A stretch of 64,000 nt of DNA from Litchfieldia alkalitelluris (GCF_002019645.1 NZ_KV917374.1:1438696-1502695), one strand, 5' to 3'. Counted from the stretch's first letter, positions 1 through 9,693 are shown. Made by a program: numbers and translations. Notes: generated from the letters alone by a model not told the origin.

Positions 1-1
1 A

Positions 2-841
2 GCATTAGCACATGAAGCGCAAATTGATTACCCAATTGAGCGAATTAATGAAGTGGCAGAGCGTGTGCCACATTTATCAAAGCTTGCTCCAGCTTCTGAT
101 TATCATATTGAGGATCTTCATGAAGCAGGTGGGGTATCAGCTGCATTATATGAATTATCGAAAAAAGAAGGTGCACTTCACCTTGATAATATTACAGTAA
201 CTGGAAAATCTATTGGTGAGAACGTTGCTGGTTGTGAAGTGAAAGACTACAATGTTATTCGCCCAATTGATGATCCACATACAGTAAAAGGTGGGTTAGC
301 CGTATTGTTTGGTAACTTAGCTCCAGACGGTGCAATCATTAAAACGGGCGGAGTGCAAAATGGAATCACAAGCCATGAAGGACCTGCTGTTGTTTTTGAA
401 TCACAAGAAGAAGCAGTAAAAGGGATTTCTTCTGGTCAAGTGAAAGCGGGAGATGTCGTGATCATCCGTTATGAAGGACCAAAGGGTGGACCGGGAATGC
501 CTGAAATGCTTTCGCCAACTTCGATGATTGTTGGAATGGGATTAGGACCAAAAGTAGCACTAGTTACAGACGGTCGTTTTTCTGGCGCATCTCGTGGACT
601 ATCAATCGGACATGCATCACCAGAAGCAGCTGAAGGAGGCCCATTAGCATTTGTAGAAAATGGTGACCATGTTGTTATTGATATTGATAAGAGAACAATG
701 GTTGTCGTGGTAGACGAGGCTGAATGGGAAAAGCGTGAAGCTAACTGGAAGGGCTTCGAACCAAAGGTTAAAACTGGTTATCTAGCACGTTATTCTAAGT
801 TAGTTACATCTGCAAATACTGGTGGAGTAATGAAAATTTAA
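2..841 (+). CDS. ilvD: Dihydroxy-acid dehydratase, C-terminal part (5' end outside window)
   Basis: The frame is open from base 2, so the gene starts upstream of the window. The 279 visible residues are about the second half of IlvD, normally near 557 residues. IlvD dehydrates 2,3-dihydroxy-3-methyl acids in valine and isoleucine synthesis in the cytoplasm, using an Fe-S cluster and Mg2+. Family signatures seen are [11 protein letters not shown] and the [11 protein letters not shown] segment with SPEAAEGG, and the end matches the usual C-terminus of the family. A hairpin terminator follows 10 bases after the stop. Identification is firm; the N-terminal cluster cysteines cannot be checked. Confidence 0.95.
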   Translation, partial: ALAHEAQIDYPIERINEVAERVPHLSKLAPASDYHIEDLHEAGGVSAALYELSKKEGALHLDNITVTGKSIGENVAGCEVKDYNVIRPIDDPHTVKGGLAVLFGNLAPDGAIIKTGGVQNGITSHEGPAVVFESQEEAVKGISSGQVKAGDVVIIRYEGPKGGPGMPEMLSPTSMIVGMGLGPKVALVTDGRFSGASRGLSIGHASPEAAEGGPLAFVENGDHVVIDIDKRTMVVVVDEAEWEKREANWKGFEPKVKTGYLARYSKLVTSANTGGVMKI

Positions 842-851
842 TACTAATTCA

Positions 852-890
852 AAGAAGCCTTTACTTGTTTAAGGGCTTCTTTCATTTTAT
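852..890 (+). terminator. Rho-independent terminator after ilvD
   Basis: GAAGCCTTT pairs with AAGGGCTTC (one G-U pair) across an 8-base loop, followed by a T-rich run. It directly follows the ilvD stop. Confidence 0.85.
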
Positions 891-939
891 TAATAGTTTT
901 AGAAAATCATATACTGAAAATGCATGATTTTTTATATAC

Positions 940-958
940 TATAATGATAGCGCTTTCT
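940..958 (+). promoter_or_regulatory. -10 box overlapped by a cre-like CcpA site upstream of scoA
   Basis: TATAAT at 940-945 is immediately followed by TGATAGCGCTTTCT (945-958), which matches 12 of 14 positions of the catabolite-responsive element TGAAAGCGCTTTCA. A CcpA site over the promoter would repress ketone-body use in sugar. No good -35 was found. CcpA control is inferred from the motif only. Confidence 0.5.
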
Positions 959-1018
959 TTATTCGTTTAATCTAGGAATCTGAATATATCCCTAGAAAAC
1001 TAATTTTTTTCGAAAATA

Positions 1019-1045
1019 TGATATCTTCATTCGAAGATTTTATCA
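1019..1045. promoter_or_regulatory. Inverted repeat in the scoA leader
   Basis: ATCTTC (1023-1028) and GAAGAT (1033-1038) form a short stem, and outer TGAT/ATCA arms extend it across a TTT bulge. There is no T-run, so it is more like an operator or leader hairpin than a terminator. It lies 45 bases ahead of scoA. Confidence 0.3.
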
Positions 1046-1089
1046 TGGTTTTCAATAAATGAATTGTGAGAGTGTAGGAAGGGGGAAAC

Positions 1090-1782
1090 ATGTTGAAAAC
1101 AATCTGTACTTCATTCATAGAAGCTATAAATGATATTCAAGATGGCGCAACCATTTTGGTTGGAGGGTTTGGTTTAGTTGGAATTCCTGAAAATTTGATT
1201 CTGGCATTGATGGAGCGAGACATTAAAGACTTAACAGTTATTTCTAATAATTGTGGGGTAGATGAGTGGGGATTGGGGCTGTTACTACAACGTCATCAAA
1301 TAAAAAAAATGATTGGTTCTTATGTGGGTGAAAACAAGGAATTTGAGCGACAGGTTTTATCTGGTGAACTTGAGGTTGAGTTAACTCCGCAAGGAACTCT
1401 TGCAGAACGAATCCGGGCAGGTGGAGCAGGAATCCCCGCATTTTTTACACCAGCTGGGGTGGGAACGCCTGTCGCTGAAGGAAAGGAAGTAAGAGAATTT
1501 GATGGAAAGCAATATGTATTAGAGCATGCAATAACTGCTGATTTTAGTTTAGTGAGAGCGAGTAAGGGAGATAAAATGGGAAATCTCATTTATAACAAAA
1601 CTGCTCGTAACTTTAATCCCGGTGTTGCAGCAGCAGGGAAGATTACAATTGCAGAGGTCGAAGAGTTGGTTGAAATCGGAGAACTAAATCCAGATCATAT
1701 TCATACTCCTAGTATTTATGTTCAAAGAATGGTTGTAGGGAAACAACATAAGAAAATTGAGAGACTAACAGTATCAAAGTAA
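1090..1782 (+). CDS. scoA: 3-oxoacid CoA-transferase subunit A
   Basis: This 230-residue protein is the alpha subunit of succinyl-CoA:3-oxoacid CoA-transferase, which activates acetoacetate to acetoacetyl-CoA. It shows the CoA-transferase family I subunit A pattern: [10 protein letters not shown] near residues 25-34 and [21 protein letters not shown] near 112-132. ATG 1090 follows a GGAAGGGGG ribosome site. scoB starts 16 bases after its stop and a hydroxybutyrate dehydrogenase follows, so the operon should feed 3-hydroxybutyrate and acetoacetate into acetyl-CoA. The B. subtilis counterpart is scoA of the yxj region. An AtoD-type specificity cannot be separated by sequence alone. Confidence 0.92.
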   Translation: MLKTICTSFIEAINDIQDGATILVGGFGLVGIPENLILALMERDIKDLTVISNNCGVDEWGLGLLLQRHQIKKMIGSYVGENKEFERQVLSGELEVELTPQGTLAERIRAGGAGIPAFFTPAGVGTPVAEGKEVREFDGKQYVLEHAITADFSLVRASKGDKMGNLIYNKTARNFNPGVAAAGKITIAEVEELVEIGELNPDHIHTPSIYVQRMVVGKQHKKIERLTVSK

Positions 1783-1798
1783 AGGAGGTAACCTTAAG

Positions 1799-2467
1799 AT
1801 GGTAAATAAACAAACGATAAGGGAACGAATTGCAAAACGTGCTGAAAAAGAAATTGAAAACGGTTACTATGTAAACCTTGGAATTGGTATGCCAACCCTT
1901 GTAGCGAATTTTATCAGTGATTCTAAACAAGTTGTTCTTCAATCAGAGAACGGTCTACTCGGAATTGGGCCATATCCCAAAGAAGATCAAGTCGACCCTG
2001 ATTTAATTAATGCAGGGAAAGAAACGGTGACCTCCATTCCAGGTGCTGCTTATTTTGATAGTGCAGAATCCTTTGCGATGATAAGAGGAGGACATGTCGA
2101 TATTGCAATATTAGGTGGTATGGAGGTTTCACTGACTGGAGATTTAGCAAATTGGATGATACCTGGAAAGATGATTAAAGGGATGGGAGGCGCAATGGAT
2201 CTTGTTCATGGTGCGAAAAAAATAATCGTCATTATGGAACATGTGAGTAAAGATGGTTCACCAAAGATTGTTAATAAATGTAGTCTGCCGTTAACTGGGC
2301 AAGCGGTGGTAAATCGAATTATTACTGACCGAGCAGTAATTGATGTAACAACGCAAGGGTTAAAGTTGGTTGAGGTCTTCGAAGGATTTACGATTGAAGA
2401 AATTCAAGCATCGACCGAACCAGAATTAATAGTTGAAAAGGTAAAGTTTACAAAGTTCGTTAACTAG
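1799..2467 (+). CDS. scoB: 3-oxoacid CoA-transferase subunit B
   Basis: This 222-residue beta subunit pairs with ScoA. The catalytic glutamate, which forms the covalent CoA thioester in this family, is expected to be Glu50 in SENGLLG. The NLGIGMPT motif (27-34) and [15 protein letters not shown] are also typical. A strong AAAGGAGG site overlaps the scoA stop and sits 9 bases before ATG 1799, so the two genes should be translationally linked. The length is normal and no lesion is seen. Confidence 0.93.
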   Translation: MVNKQTIRERIAKRAEKEIENGYYVNLGIGMPTLVANFISDSKQVVLQSENGLLGIGPYPKEDQVDPDLINAGKETVTSIPGAAYFDSAESFAMIRGGHVDIAILGGMEVSLTGDLANWMIPGKMIKGMGGAMDLVHGAKKIIVIMEHVSKDGSPKIVNKCSLPLTGQAVVNRIITDRAVIDVTTQGLKLVEVFEGFTIEEIQASTEPELIVEKVKFTKFVN

Positions 2468-2637
2468 AAACAGGGGGATGTGGATGTGCAATTATAACAG
2501 TTGGTGTCAAGTGGTCGTTACATAAACTATTAATTGGAGCTGTGGTTTTCTAGTAACTCTCATTTAATCAATTGAGCTAGCGATTGGTTTCTATCATTCT
2601 CATTAGATCTTGGAATCTGGAATTAGGAGGAAATGTC

Positions 2638-3414
2638 TTGGTAACAGATAAAGTGGTTTTAATAACAGGAGGAGCACAAGGGATTGGTTTTGAAATTGGG
2701 CGTGTTTTTGCAGAAAATGGTGCCAAGGTTGTTCTAACAGATCTGAATGAAGATGGAGTTTTAAATGCAGCAAATAGTCTTCAAGAAAAAGGTTTTAGTG
2801 TGGTTGGAAAAAGGTGTGATGTTACTAGTGAACAAGATTTAGAAGCTAGTATTAACTATACGGTGAACGAATTTGGACGTATTGATGTATTAATCAATAA
2901 TGCGGGCATGCAACATGTATCCCCAATTGAAGATTTTCCAACAGATCGATTCGAGCTTCTTGTGAAAATTATGCTTACTGCACCTTTTATTGCCATTAAG
3001 TATGCACTACCAATTATGAAGCAACAAATGTTTGGGCGGATTATTAATATGGCATCAATTAATGGATTAGTCGGCTTTGCGGGCAAGGCCGCCTATAATA
3101 GTGCGAAGCATGGCGTGATAGGGCTAACGAAGGTGACAGCACTTGAAGCCGCCGAATATGGTGTAACGGTAAATGCCGTTTGTCCCGGATATGTTGATAC
3201 ACCACTTGTTCGCAACCAACTAAGTGACTTAGCGGCAGCAAGGAATGTTCCATTGGAAAGGGTACTTGAAGAAGTGATTTACCCATTAGTTCCTCAAAAA
3301 CGATTATTACAAGTTGGTGAGATTGCAAGTTATGTCATGTATTTAGCAAGTGATGGAGCAAGAGGGATTACTGGGCAAGCGTGTGTGATTGATGGTGGGT
3401 ATACCGCGCAGTAG
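2638..3414 (+). CDS. bdhA: 3-hydroxybutyrate dehydrogenase, short-chain dehydrogenase family
   Basis: The 258-residue protein has the SDR pattern: NAD-binding TGGAQGIG (10-17), NNAG, and catalytic Ser then Y-x3-K in YNSAKHG. Together with ScoAB it would oxidise 3-hydroxybutyrate to acetoacetate. TTG 2638 is chosen because AGGAGG lies 7 bases before it and the length then matches known enzymes; the frame is open upstream to 2584 but without a ribosome site. The 170 bases between scoB and this gene hold no intact gene. The gene ends at a terminator. Substrate is inferred from the operon. Confidence 0.88.
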   Translation: MVTDKVVLITGGAQGIGFEIGRVFAENGAKVVLTDLNEDGVLNAANSLQEKGFSVVGKRCDVTSEQDLEASINYTVNEFGRIDVLINNAGMQHVSPIEDFPTDRFELLVKIMLTAPFIAIKYALPIMKQQMFGRIINMASINGLVGFAGKAAYNSAKHGVIGLTKVTALEAAEYGVTVNAVCPGYVDTPLVRNQLSDLAAARNVPLERVLEEVIYPLVPQKRLLQVGEIASYVMYLASDGARGITGQACVIDGGYTAQ

Positions 3415-3436
3415 GTAATGTAATAAATGTTTAATG

Positions 3437-3471
3437 TCCTATGGGTTGGTTGTAGCCCGTAGGATTTTTTT
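3437..3471 (+). terminator. Terminator of the sco operon
   Basis: TCCTATGGG pairs with CCCGTAGGA (one G-U pair) and a run of seven T follows. Confidence 0.88.
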
Positions 3472-3564
3472 GTTGTGGTAAAAAATGTTGTAAATTAGTT
3501 ATTAAAGATGTAAAATTACACTATAGGTAATATATTACATTGATAAGAAGGGTGGTAAGATACC

Positions 3565-3834
3565 ATGAAAACAAAACTAATTATTTTACTTTCTTTAGTT
3601 ATAGTTGGCTCATTATATTTTGGAATAAACGGAAATCCCTTAGCTAAAGCAAAAAGCAGAGAAATAGTAGAAGATTATATGAATGAGAATTATCCAGATC
3701 AATCTTTTACAATATCTAATGTAGGATATTATCCCGGTGAAGCTGTGTATATTGTCCATGTAGTATCAAAGGATTTTGGTATTGAAGGAAATATTAATGT
3801 GAAGAAAGGTAAAGTTGTTGGTGAAGAATTTTAG
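3565..3834 (+). CDS. Small exported or membrane-anchored protein, YfjL-like N-terminal domain
   Basis: The 89-residue product begins with a hydrophobic stretch (residues 4-22) that could be a signal anchor, then a short domain with NPLAKAKSREIVEDYMNE and YPDQSF. This resembles the N-terminal domain of B. subtilis YfjL-like proteins, but the protein ends after that one domain. A purine-rich AGAAGGGTGG site precedes ATG 3565. The function is unknown; it may act at the outer membrane face. The family call rests on remembered motif likeness. Confidence 0.6.
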   Translation: MKTKLIILLSLVIVGSLYFGINGNPLAKAKSREIVEDYMNENYPDQSFTISNVGYYPGEAVYIVHVVSKDFGIEGNINVKKGKVVGEEF

Positions 3835-3902
3835 TGCATGTAATAAAGGTGGAATTAACTTTACAGATAATGGAATGATAAGAGAAAAAGGAAGTGTATT
3901 AA

Positions 3903-4361
3903 ATGAAAAAGTGGATACTAATGATTGTTTTTCTCTTATCAACCAGCTTTCCAACAGTATTGCAAGCAGCCGAAAAAAAAAGCTGCGATGTAATTGAAAA
4001 AGTTTTTAAGGATGCAAAAGTTGAAGGGGAAAATGGAATATGTACTGTTGAAATTGTTCGCACGAATCTTAATGTTACACATATGGGTATGAAACTATCG
4101 CCTGAAACGATGGAGCTTGTATTTCATTTCGCTCTTGAAAATGTCGGGAATGAAACAGCTGTTATGGGGGAACTTGCTTTATTAGAAGATGAAGTGAACC
4201 CAGTCATCGATCAGTTGAGAGAAGGTAATTTGGAAGTTTCCGCTATACATAACCATATGATTCATGAAAATCCCAGAATTTTTTACGTGCATTTTCAGGG
4301 AATTGGTGATTTAACTCTACAAGCTGAGATAATCAAGAAGGCTATAAACAACACAAAGTAA
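3903..4361 (+). CDS. DUF1259 (LppY/LpqO family) secreted protein
   Basis: The first 22 residues are a signal peptide (KK, hydrophobic core, LQAAE). The mature part carries the DUF1259 pattern: MGMKLSPETMELVFHF, ALLEDEVNPVIDQL, and the histidine-rich AIHNHMIHENPRIFYVHFQG. The family is named after mycobacterial LppY/LpqO; no function is established. The clustered histidines suggest metal binding, which is inference. It begins 68 bases after the preceding small gene and may share its transcript. Confidence 0.82.
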   Translation: MKKWILMIVFLLSTSFPTVLQAAEKKSCDVIEKVFKDAKVEGENGICTVEIVRTNLNVTHMGMKLSPETMELVFHFALENVGNETAVMGELALLEDEVNPVIDQLREGNLEVSAIHNHMIHENPRIFYVHFQGIGDLTLQAEIIKKAINNTK

Positions 4362-4391
4362 TAATAACGGTCCCATTCCAATATTGTGTAA

Positions 4392-4434
4392 AAAAAAAGA
4401 GGAAGTGAATCTAGGTGATCTTGATTCACTTTCT
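4392..4434 (-). terminator. Terminator for the minus-strand pair ending at 4501
   Basis: GAAGTGAATC and GATTCACTTT form the stem. Read on the minus strand the hairpin is followed by a run of nine T, so it ends transcription of the two genes at 4501-5957. Confidence 0.75.
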
Positions 4435-4500
4435 TAGGAATGTAGAAGAAACAAAGATATTTCCACTGCTGTTTTACTTATAGCTCCTGATTTTATCCGT

Positions 4501-5250
4501 CTAATAGCCGAATAATTCTTCGTCTTCTCCTATAAATCTTACAAATATAAGAGAATTTCCCCCACCACTTCCTCCCCCACCAATAGATAGTTCTGGATAG
4601 ACAATAGTCCCAGATTCATCAAGTGAACTCCACGCGAATTCAGTTGAGAGTGACGAAAAAACCCCATTATAATACATTTTCTCCATTTGAGCAGATTCTA
4701 ATTGAATCGTATCATTCAAAACCTCTACAAATTCTTGTGGTAATTTTACATACCCGTAGGGCTGTTCAGTAAGCTTTGTTGAAAATCTCATTTGTAGCCC
4801 AGGAATATAGGTTTCAACGCCATTAGAAACTGAGTAATTTCTTCGTTTTAACAATAAAAACTCTAGAGATTGTAAGTCATCCCCGGGATGTAGGTTCCAA
4901 ATAAAGTGGTAGGTTGAAGCATCCTTTGGATTTGTGCTGACTAATAAAGGAGTGCTGATTGTCCCCACATAGTGGGTGTGCCATTTGCGCTTTTCATAAT
5001 ACCAATAGCTAGCAGCATATTCCCCTTCAGTAGTGATATAAGGGACAAACACATGACTTTTATCTAAATAGATAATATCCTGAACTTTCTCGATCTTAGC
5101 ACTTAAATGATAAGGATTGACCTCATTTTTTATTTCTTCTTCGGTTAAAAAGGAACTAGGACTACTTGGATAGTACCAATAAAAGATGTAGCCAGTAATG
5201 CTTATAATAGTAAGATTTAAGAAAATTAGAATCGTTTTACGTTTAGCCAT
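4501..5250 (-). CDS. Membrane-anchored protein of unknown function
   Basis: The 249-residue protein has one N-terminal membrane segment (residues 6-26) and an extracytoplasmic-looking remainder rich in aromatic residues. Near the C-terminus is a glycine run (SIGGGGSGGG). I do not recognise a family. Its ATG overlaps the stop of the upstream gene by one base (TAATG), so the two are translationally coupled and probably act together at the membrane. Confidence 0.7.
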   Translation of the reverse strand: MAKRKTILIFLNLTIISITGYIFYWYYPSSPSSFLTEEEIKNEVNPYHLSAKIEKVQDIIYLDKSHVFVPYITTEGEYAASYWYYEKRKWHTHYVGTISTPLLVSTNPKDASTYHFIWNLHPGDDLQSLEFLLLKRRNYSVSNGVETYIPGLQMRFSTKLTEQPYGYVKLPQEFVEVLNDTIQLESAQMEKMYYNGVFSSLSTEFAWSSLDESGTIVYPELSIGGGGSGGGNSLIFVRFIGEDEELFGY

Positions 5251-5957
5251 TATTGATCTCCCTCCTTAATCAAGGAGTTCTCCGAACGATAATAAAACTG
5301 TTCAGTTGGTGTTGTGATTAAAAGTCCTTTTCCATCCCGTTCTACGAAAATAACCGTTTGAAGCTGACTCCCACCTTTAGGTTTCGTTTTAACCATTTGA
5401 TATGGAAATCTTTCTTTTTGTTCATCTTCCTCAGCAAAATGCACCTCTTCAAACCACTGAATACTATCTACTTGTTGTTTTTTAAATCCATCTAACAAGG
5501 AACCAACATCGTTTATAAGTTCTATTTCGTTAGCACTCGGGTGTGTAACAACAATCTCGGCTTCGTCGAATTTAGAGATATATGTAGAGATTTCATCTTT
5601 TGGATATAAAACAGAATGCAATGGACTAGTGATTAATGCTCCTATCAAAAAAATGAAATTCGCCCAAAAACCTAACCAAGCAAATTTTCGATATCGTTGC
5701 CATAACTCCATTTGTCCGTCTCTTTTTAAAATCCAATAAGCAATCCAAACTCCAAGTGGTAAAATAGGAATTCGTAGAGCATCAAAATTAAAGCTAAAAG
5801 AGAAGATTCCAAGTATGAGAATAAGAATGGCTTTCCACACAGGTGGTTTCTCACTCTTTTTATAAAGATAGATAAACCACACCACAACAATTGCCCATGT
5901 AACAACTGTAATAATCATAGAAGGAAGGCTATTTGATAAGTTAATAGTAAAATCCAT
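5250..5957 (-). CDS. Multi-pass membrane protein of unknown function
   Basis: The 235-residue protein has four probable membrane segments in its first 115 residues (about 12-32, 43-60, 62-77, 93-113) and then a soluble domain of about 120 residues. ATG 5957 has an AAAGGAG ribosome site. It is the first gene of a two-gene operon with the anchored protein at 4501-5250. No family was recognised. Confidence 0.7.
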   Translation of the reverse strand: MDFTINLSNSLPSMIITVVTWAIVVVWFIYLYKKSEKPPVWKAILILILGIFSFSFNFDALRIPILPLGVWIAYWILKRDGQMELWQRYRKFAWLGFWANFIFLIGALITSPLHSVLYPKDEISTYISKFDEAEIVVTHPSANEIELINDVGSLLDGFKKQQVDSIQWFEEVHFAEEDEQKERFPYQMVKTKPKGGSQLQTVIFVERDGKGLLITTPTEQFYYRSENSLIKEGDQ

Positions 5958-6124
5958 GGATTCACACTCCTTTGTATGAATTTTAACATGAAAATGGAAG
6001 TTAATGGTTAGTAGGAGATTACTTGGTTAAAATATATCTAGGAGCAAGCCTATTTTTCTTGATAGCACTTGCAGTTTAGTTGCAAATTCTATACAATACA
6101 CATTATAATCTTATATTACTTATA

Positions 6125-6390
6125 AGCGTTGATAAGGAGTAGTAGTGAGTAACAATGCCTAGAGAGTTGACGGTCGGTGCAAGTCAATCATTGGTTGTTC
6201 ATGAACTCGCCTTTGAGTTGCAGGTGTGAAATACGATATTTCGTAAAATAGCGCTTGTCGTTTGGTCCGCGTTACGGATGAATGAAGCGAGTGCATTACG
6301 CAAATAAGCGTAACAACACTAATGTGGGTGGTACCGCGGGAGATTAATACATAATCCTCTCGTCCCTATTTGGGATGAGGGGTTTTTTAT
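6125..6390 (+). promoter_or_regulatory. T-box leader of leuS (leucine specific)
   Basis: The T-box sequence is seen in full at 6321-6340 (AATGTGGGTGGTACCGCGGG). The stem I region carries the usual AGAGAGTTGACGG segment, and a CTC codon in ATGAACTCGCC (about 6203) is the likely leucine specifier, as in B. subtilis leuS. A terminator follows at 6354-6389 (stem CCTC-TCGTCCC / GGGATGAGGGG plus T-run). Uncharged leucyl-tRNA should pair with the specifier and the T-box bulge and stop the terminator forming. About 200 bases separate the terminator from leuS. Confidence 0.95.
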
Positions 6391-6589
6391 ATTTAAGGTC
6401 TTTTCTAAAACCTTGTTGCTAATCGACAAATTATAGAGGTTAAATTGTTGTTACTATACAATAGAGAGTCAGAGTGTCGGAAGAAAAGATGCCACTCTAC
6501 CTATTTAATAGTGCTTTCTATACCGTTTAAGAGCAACAAAGTTTACGAAAATAACCATGTTTAAAAAGAGTTTCTATAGGAGGATAAAG

Positions 6590-9001
6590 ATGAGCTATAA
6601 ACACCAGGATATTGAAAAAAAGTGGCAGCAATATTGGGAACAAAATAAAACGTTCCGTACAACTGAAGATAAAGGAAAGCGTAAGTTTTATGCGTTAGAT
6701 ATGTTTCCATATCCTTCAGGAGCGGGGCTACATGTTGGTCATCCAGAAGGTTATACGGCAACTGATATTTTAGCAAGAATGAAGCGTATGCAGGGCTATA
6801 ATGTGTTACATCCAATGGGCTGGGATGCATTCGGTTTGCCTGCTGAGCAATATGCATTAGACACTGGAAATGATCCAGCGGAATTTACGGAGAAAAATAT
6901 CAACACATTCCGCCGTCAAATTAAAGAACTTGGCTTCTCATATGATTGGGATCGTGAAGTAAATACAACAGATCCTAAATACTATAAATGGACTCAATGG
7001 ATTTTTACGAAGCTATATGAAAAAGGATTAGCTTATGTTGATGAAGTAGCTGTAAACTGGTGCCCAGCACTAGGGACAGTACTTGCAAATGAAGAAGTGA
7101 TTGATGGAAAGAGTGAGCGTGGAGGGCATCCTGTAGAACGCCGTCCAATGAGACAATGGGTGTTAAGAATTACTAAATATGCAGACCGCTTACTTGAAGA
7201 CTTAGAGGAGCTTGATTGGCCAGAAAGCTTAAAGGAAATGCAACGTAACTGGATCGGAAAAAGTGAAGGAGCACATGTGACATTTAATATTGATCAGCAT
7301 GATGAGACATTTACTGTATTTACAACACGTCCAGATACTTTATTCGGCGCAACCTATGCAGTTCTTGCACCAGAGCATCCTTTTGTTGATAAAATTACAA
7401 CAGAAGATCAAAAGCAAGCAGTAGCTGCTTACTTGGATAAAGTGAAAAGTAAAAGTGATTTAGAACGTACAGATTTAGCGAAGGATAAAACCGGTGTTTT
7501 TACAGGGGCATATGCAATTAACCCAGTAAATAATGAGAAAATGCCAATCTGGATTGCTGATTATGTATTAATGAGCTATGGTACTGGAGCAATTATGGCA
7601 GTTCCAGCACATGATGAGCGTGATTACGAATTTGCAGTGAAATTTGAGTTGCCAATTAAAGAAGTTGTATCTGGTGGGGATGTCACAAAAGAGGCTTACA
7701 CTGGGGATGGAGATCATGTGAACTCCGACTTCTTAAATGGCATGAATAAAGAGGAAGCCATTACAGCAATGATTGATTGGCTTGTTCAAAACGAAAAAGG
7801 GAAAAAGGAAACAACTTATCGTTTACGTGACTGGTTATTCAGCCGTCAGCGTTACTGGGGTGAGCCTATACCAATTATTCATTGGGAAGATGGCACAATG
7901 ACTGCTCTTCCAGAAGAAGAACTACCATTAATGCTTCCAAAAACAACAAATATTAAGCCGTCAGGAACAGGTGAATCACCACTTGCTAATATTGAAGAGT
8001 GGGTAAATGTTGTTGATGAGAAGACAGGTAAAAAAGGTCGTCGTGAAACAAATACAATGCCACAATGGGCTGGTAGCTGCTGGTATTACCTACGATATAT
8101 TGATCCAGATAATGAAGAACATTTAGCAGATCCTGAGAAATTAAAAGAATGGTTACCAGTTGATATCTACATTGGTGGTGCTGAGCATGCGGTTCTTCAC
8201 TTATTATATGCTCGTTTCTGGCACAAAGTTTTATACGATGTAGGTGTGGTTACAACAAAAGAGCCATTCCAAAAGTTATTTAATCAAGGGATGATTCTTG
8301 GTGAAAACAATGAAAAAATGAGTAAGTCTAAAGGGAATGTAGTTAACCCTGATGATATTATAAAGAGTCATGGTGCTGATACATTACGTTTATACGAAAT
8401 GTTTATGGGTCCACTTGATGCATCCATTGCTTGGTCCGAAAATGGCTTAGACGGTTCACGTCGATTCCTTGATCGTGTGTGGCGCTTATTAGTAGATGAT
8501 AATGGACAAATCACAGGCAAGATTAAAGATGTAGAAGAAGGCGGCTCATTAGAACGCGTATATCATCAAACAGTGAAAAAAGTGACAGAAGACTACGAGG
8601 GTTTACGCTTTAATACGGCAATTTCACAGTTAATGGTGTTTATCAATGAAGCGTATAAAGCAACTGAGCTTCCAGCCAAGTACATTGAAGGCTTTGTAAA
8701 GCTATTATCTCCTGTTGCTCCACATATTTCAGAAGAGCTTTGGAACAAACTTGGACATGAAAAGTCACTTTCATTTGAAGCATGGCCAGCATTCGATGAA
8801 GCAAAATTAGTGGATGATGAAATTGAAATCGTTATTCAAATTAATGGTAAAGTAAAAGCGAAGCTTAATGTCCCTGCAGATGCTTCAAGAGAAAAGCTTG
8901 AAGAAATTGCTATGGGTGAAGTGAAAGAGCAAATAGAAGGAAAAACAGTTCGAAAAGTGATTGCGGTGCCAGGTAAATTAGTGAATATCGTTGCTAATTA
9001 G
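6590..9001 (+). CDS. leuS: Leucyl-tRNA synthetase
   Basis: This class I aminoacyl-tRNA synthetase charges tRNA-Leu. HVGH (the HIGH signature) lies within [17 protein letters not shown] near residue 40-60, and KMSKS is in [12 protein letters not shown] near residue 575. The editing domain ([17 protein letters not shown]) is intact. ATG 6590 is chosen because AGGAGG lies 6 bases ahead and the 803-residue product equals the B. subtilis length; an in-frame ATG at 6557 lacks a ribosome site. A T-box controls it and a hairpin terminator follows. Confidence 0.97.
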   Translation: MSYKHQDIEKKWQQYWEQNKTFRTTEDKGKRKFYALDMFPYPSGAGLHVGHPEGYTATDILARMKRMQGYNVLHPMGWDAFGLPAEQYALDTGNDPAEFTEKNINTFRRQIKELGFSYDWDREVNTTDPKYYKWTQWIFTKLYEKGLAYVDEVAVNWCPALGTVLANEEVIDGKSERGGHPVERRPMRQWVLRITKYADRLLEDLEELDWPESLKEMQRNWIGKSEGAHVTFNIDQHDETFTVFTTRPDTLFGATYAVLAPEHPFVDKITTEDQKQAVAAYLDKVKSKSDLERTDLAKDKTGVFTGAYAINPVNNEKMPIWIADYVLMSYGTGAIMAVPAHDERDYEFAVKFELPIKEVVSGGDVTKEAYTGDGDHVNSDFLNGMNKEEAITAMIDWLVQNEKGKKETTYRLRDWLFSRQRYWGEPIPIIHWEDGTMTALPEEELPLMLPKTTNIKPSGTGESPLANIEEWVNVVDEKTGKKGRRETNTMPQWAGSCWYYLRYIDPDNEEHLADPEKLKEWLPVDIYIGGAEHAVLHLLYARFWHKVLYDVGVVTTKEPFQKLFNQGMILGENNEKMSKSKGNVVNPDDIIKSHGADTLRLYEMFMGPLDASIAWSENGLDGSRRFLDRVWRLLVDDNGQITGKIKDVEEGGSLERVYHQTVKKVTEDYEGLRFNTAISQLMVFINEAYKATELPAKYIEGFVKLLSPVAPHISEELWNKLGHEKSLSFEAWPAFDEAKLVDDEIEIVIQINGKVKAKLNVPADASREKLEEIAMGEVKEQIEGKTVRKVIAVPGKLVNIVAN

Positions 9002-9007
9002 TTGAAC

Positions 9008-9046
9008 AAAAAAACGTACAGGAAATTTTCTTGTACGTTTTTTTTA
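9008..9046 (+). terminator. Terminator of leuS
   Basis: AAACGTACA...TGTACGTTT forms a stem with an inner GAAA/TTTC pairing, and a run of eight T follows. Confidence 0.88.
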
Positions 9047-9188
9047 CTGTAAGACTGACTTCATCAAATAGTGTTATAAAGATCCCATAAATTAAAAGCC
9101 CATTTCTTATAAGAAAAGCCTCTTTAGAAATCAGTTTTTCATAACATGAAAGGGTAAGAAGAACATAAACTGGAAGGGGCTGCTTTAC

Positions 9189-9416
9189 TTGTTATTTCCA
9201 CAAACATATTCAGGTTTTGGGTATGGTTTTGATTTAAACCCTTATTACTCACCATATGGATTTGGACACCACCATCATCATGGGCATCATTACGGACACC
9301 ATCATGGACATCACTTTGGTCACCATGGTCACCATGGTCACCATCATCACCACCACCACGGACACCATTGGGGTCCTGGATACGGGGGATATGGCGGATA
9401 TCACGGATACTATTAA
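9189..9416 (+). CDS. Histidine-, glycine- and tyrosine-rich small protein
   Basis: The 75-residue product has about 29 histidines in HHG/GHH repeats (residues 27-60), flanked by Gly/Tyr-rich ends. The start is TTG 9189, about 10 bases after AAGGGGC. Composition resembles small Bacillus spore-coat proteins such as YeeK, and the histidine repeats could bind Zn, Ni or Cu ions; both are inference. It is a stand-alone gene with its own terminator. The repeats are coded with mixed CAC/CAT codons, which supports a real gene over a simple DNA repeat. Confidence 0.7.
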   Translation: MLFPQTYSGFGYGFDLNPYYSPYGFGHHHHHGHHYGHHHGHHFGHHGHHGHHHHHHHGHHWGPGYGGYGGYHGYY

Positions 9417-9424
9417 ATTCTGAG

Positions 9425-9456
9425 GAGGATATGGAACCGTTCCATATCTTCTTTTT
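9425..9456 (+). terminator. Terminator after the His-rich gene
   Basis: GATATGGAA pairs with TTCCATATC across CCG, followed by a T-rich stretch. Confidence 0.75.
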
Positions 9457-9485
9457 ATTTGGAGGATTAAAATGACTAGCCGAGG

Positions 9486-9517
9486 TTATTCTAAAATTGT
9501 TCTACACTTTAGAATAA
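9486..9517. promoter_or_regulatory. 10-bp perfect inverted repeat before the DUF6254 gene
   Basis: TTATTCTAAA (9486-9495) and TTTAGAATAA (9508-9517) are exact inverse copies with a 12-base spacer. The right arm touches the AAAGGGG ribosome site of the gene at 9535, so a hairpin here could affect translation, or the repeat could be an operator. Confidence 0.4.
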
Positions 9518-9534
9518 AGGGGCTGAAAAATATT

Positions 9535-9660
9535 ATGAGTCATTCAAAACGTGAAAAAGAAAGACTGTGGAGAGAAAGAAAGCAAGAGCAAAATCCACAT
9601 GGGAAGGTAAAAACCTTTGAACAATTAGCTGAAGAAGCTGGAAAAAACGAGAATAAGTAA
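9535..9660 (+). CDS. DUF6254 family small protein
   Basis: The 41-residue, highly charged peptide carries the family pattern SKREKERLWRERKQEQNPHG and VKTFEQLAEEA. ATG 9535 is chosen because DUF6254 proteins are about 40 residues and AAAGGGG lies 11 bases ahead. An in-frame ATG at 9472 with an excellent GGAGG site would give 62 residues, but its extra 21 residues span the inverted repeat and look unrelated. Function is unknown. Confidence 0.7.
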   Translation: MSHSKREKERLWRERKQEQNPHGKVKTFEQLAEEAGKNENK

Positions 9661-9669
9661 TAGCTTTAT

Positions 9670-9693
9670 TAAAGTTGCTTCGGCAACTTTTTA
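9670..9693 (+). terminator. Terminator with TTCG tetraloop
   Basis: AAAGTTGC-TTCG-GCAACTTT followed by TT, ending the DUF6254 transcript. Confidence 0.8.

Noticed and set aside
2468-2637. Possible small gene between scoB and bdhA (GGGGGATGTGGATG then stops)
   Set aside because: The frame closes after 16 codons and no family could be read; it may be an eroded gene but cannot be supported.
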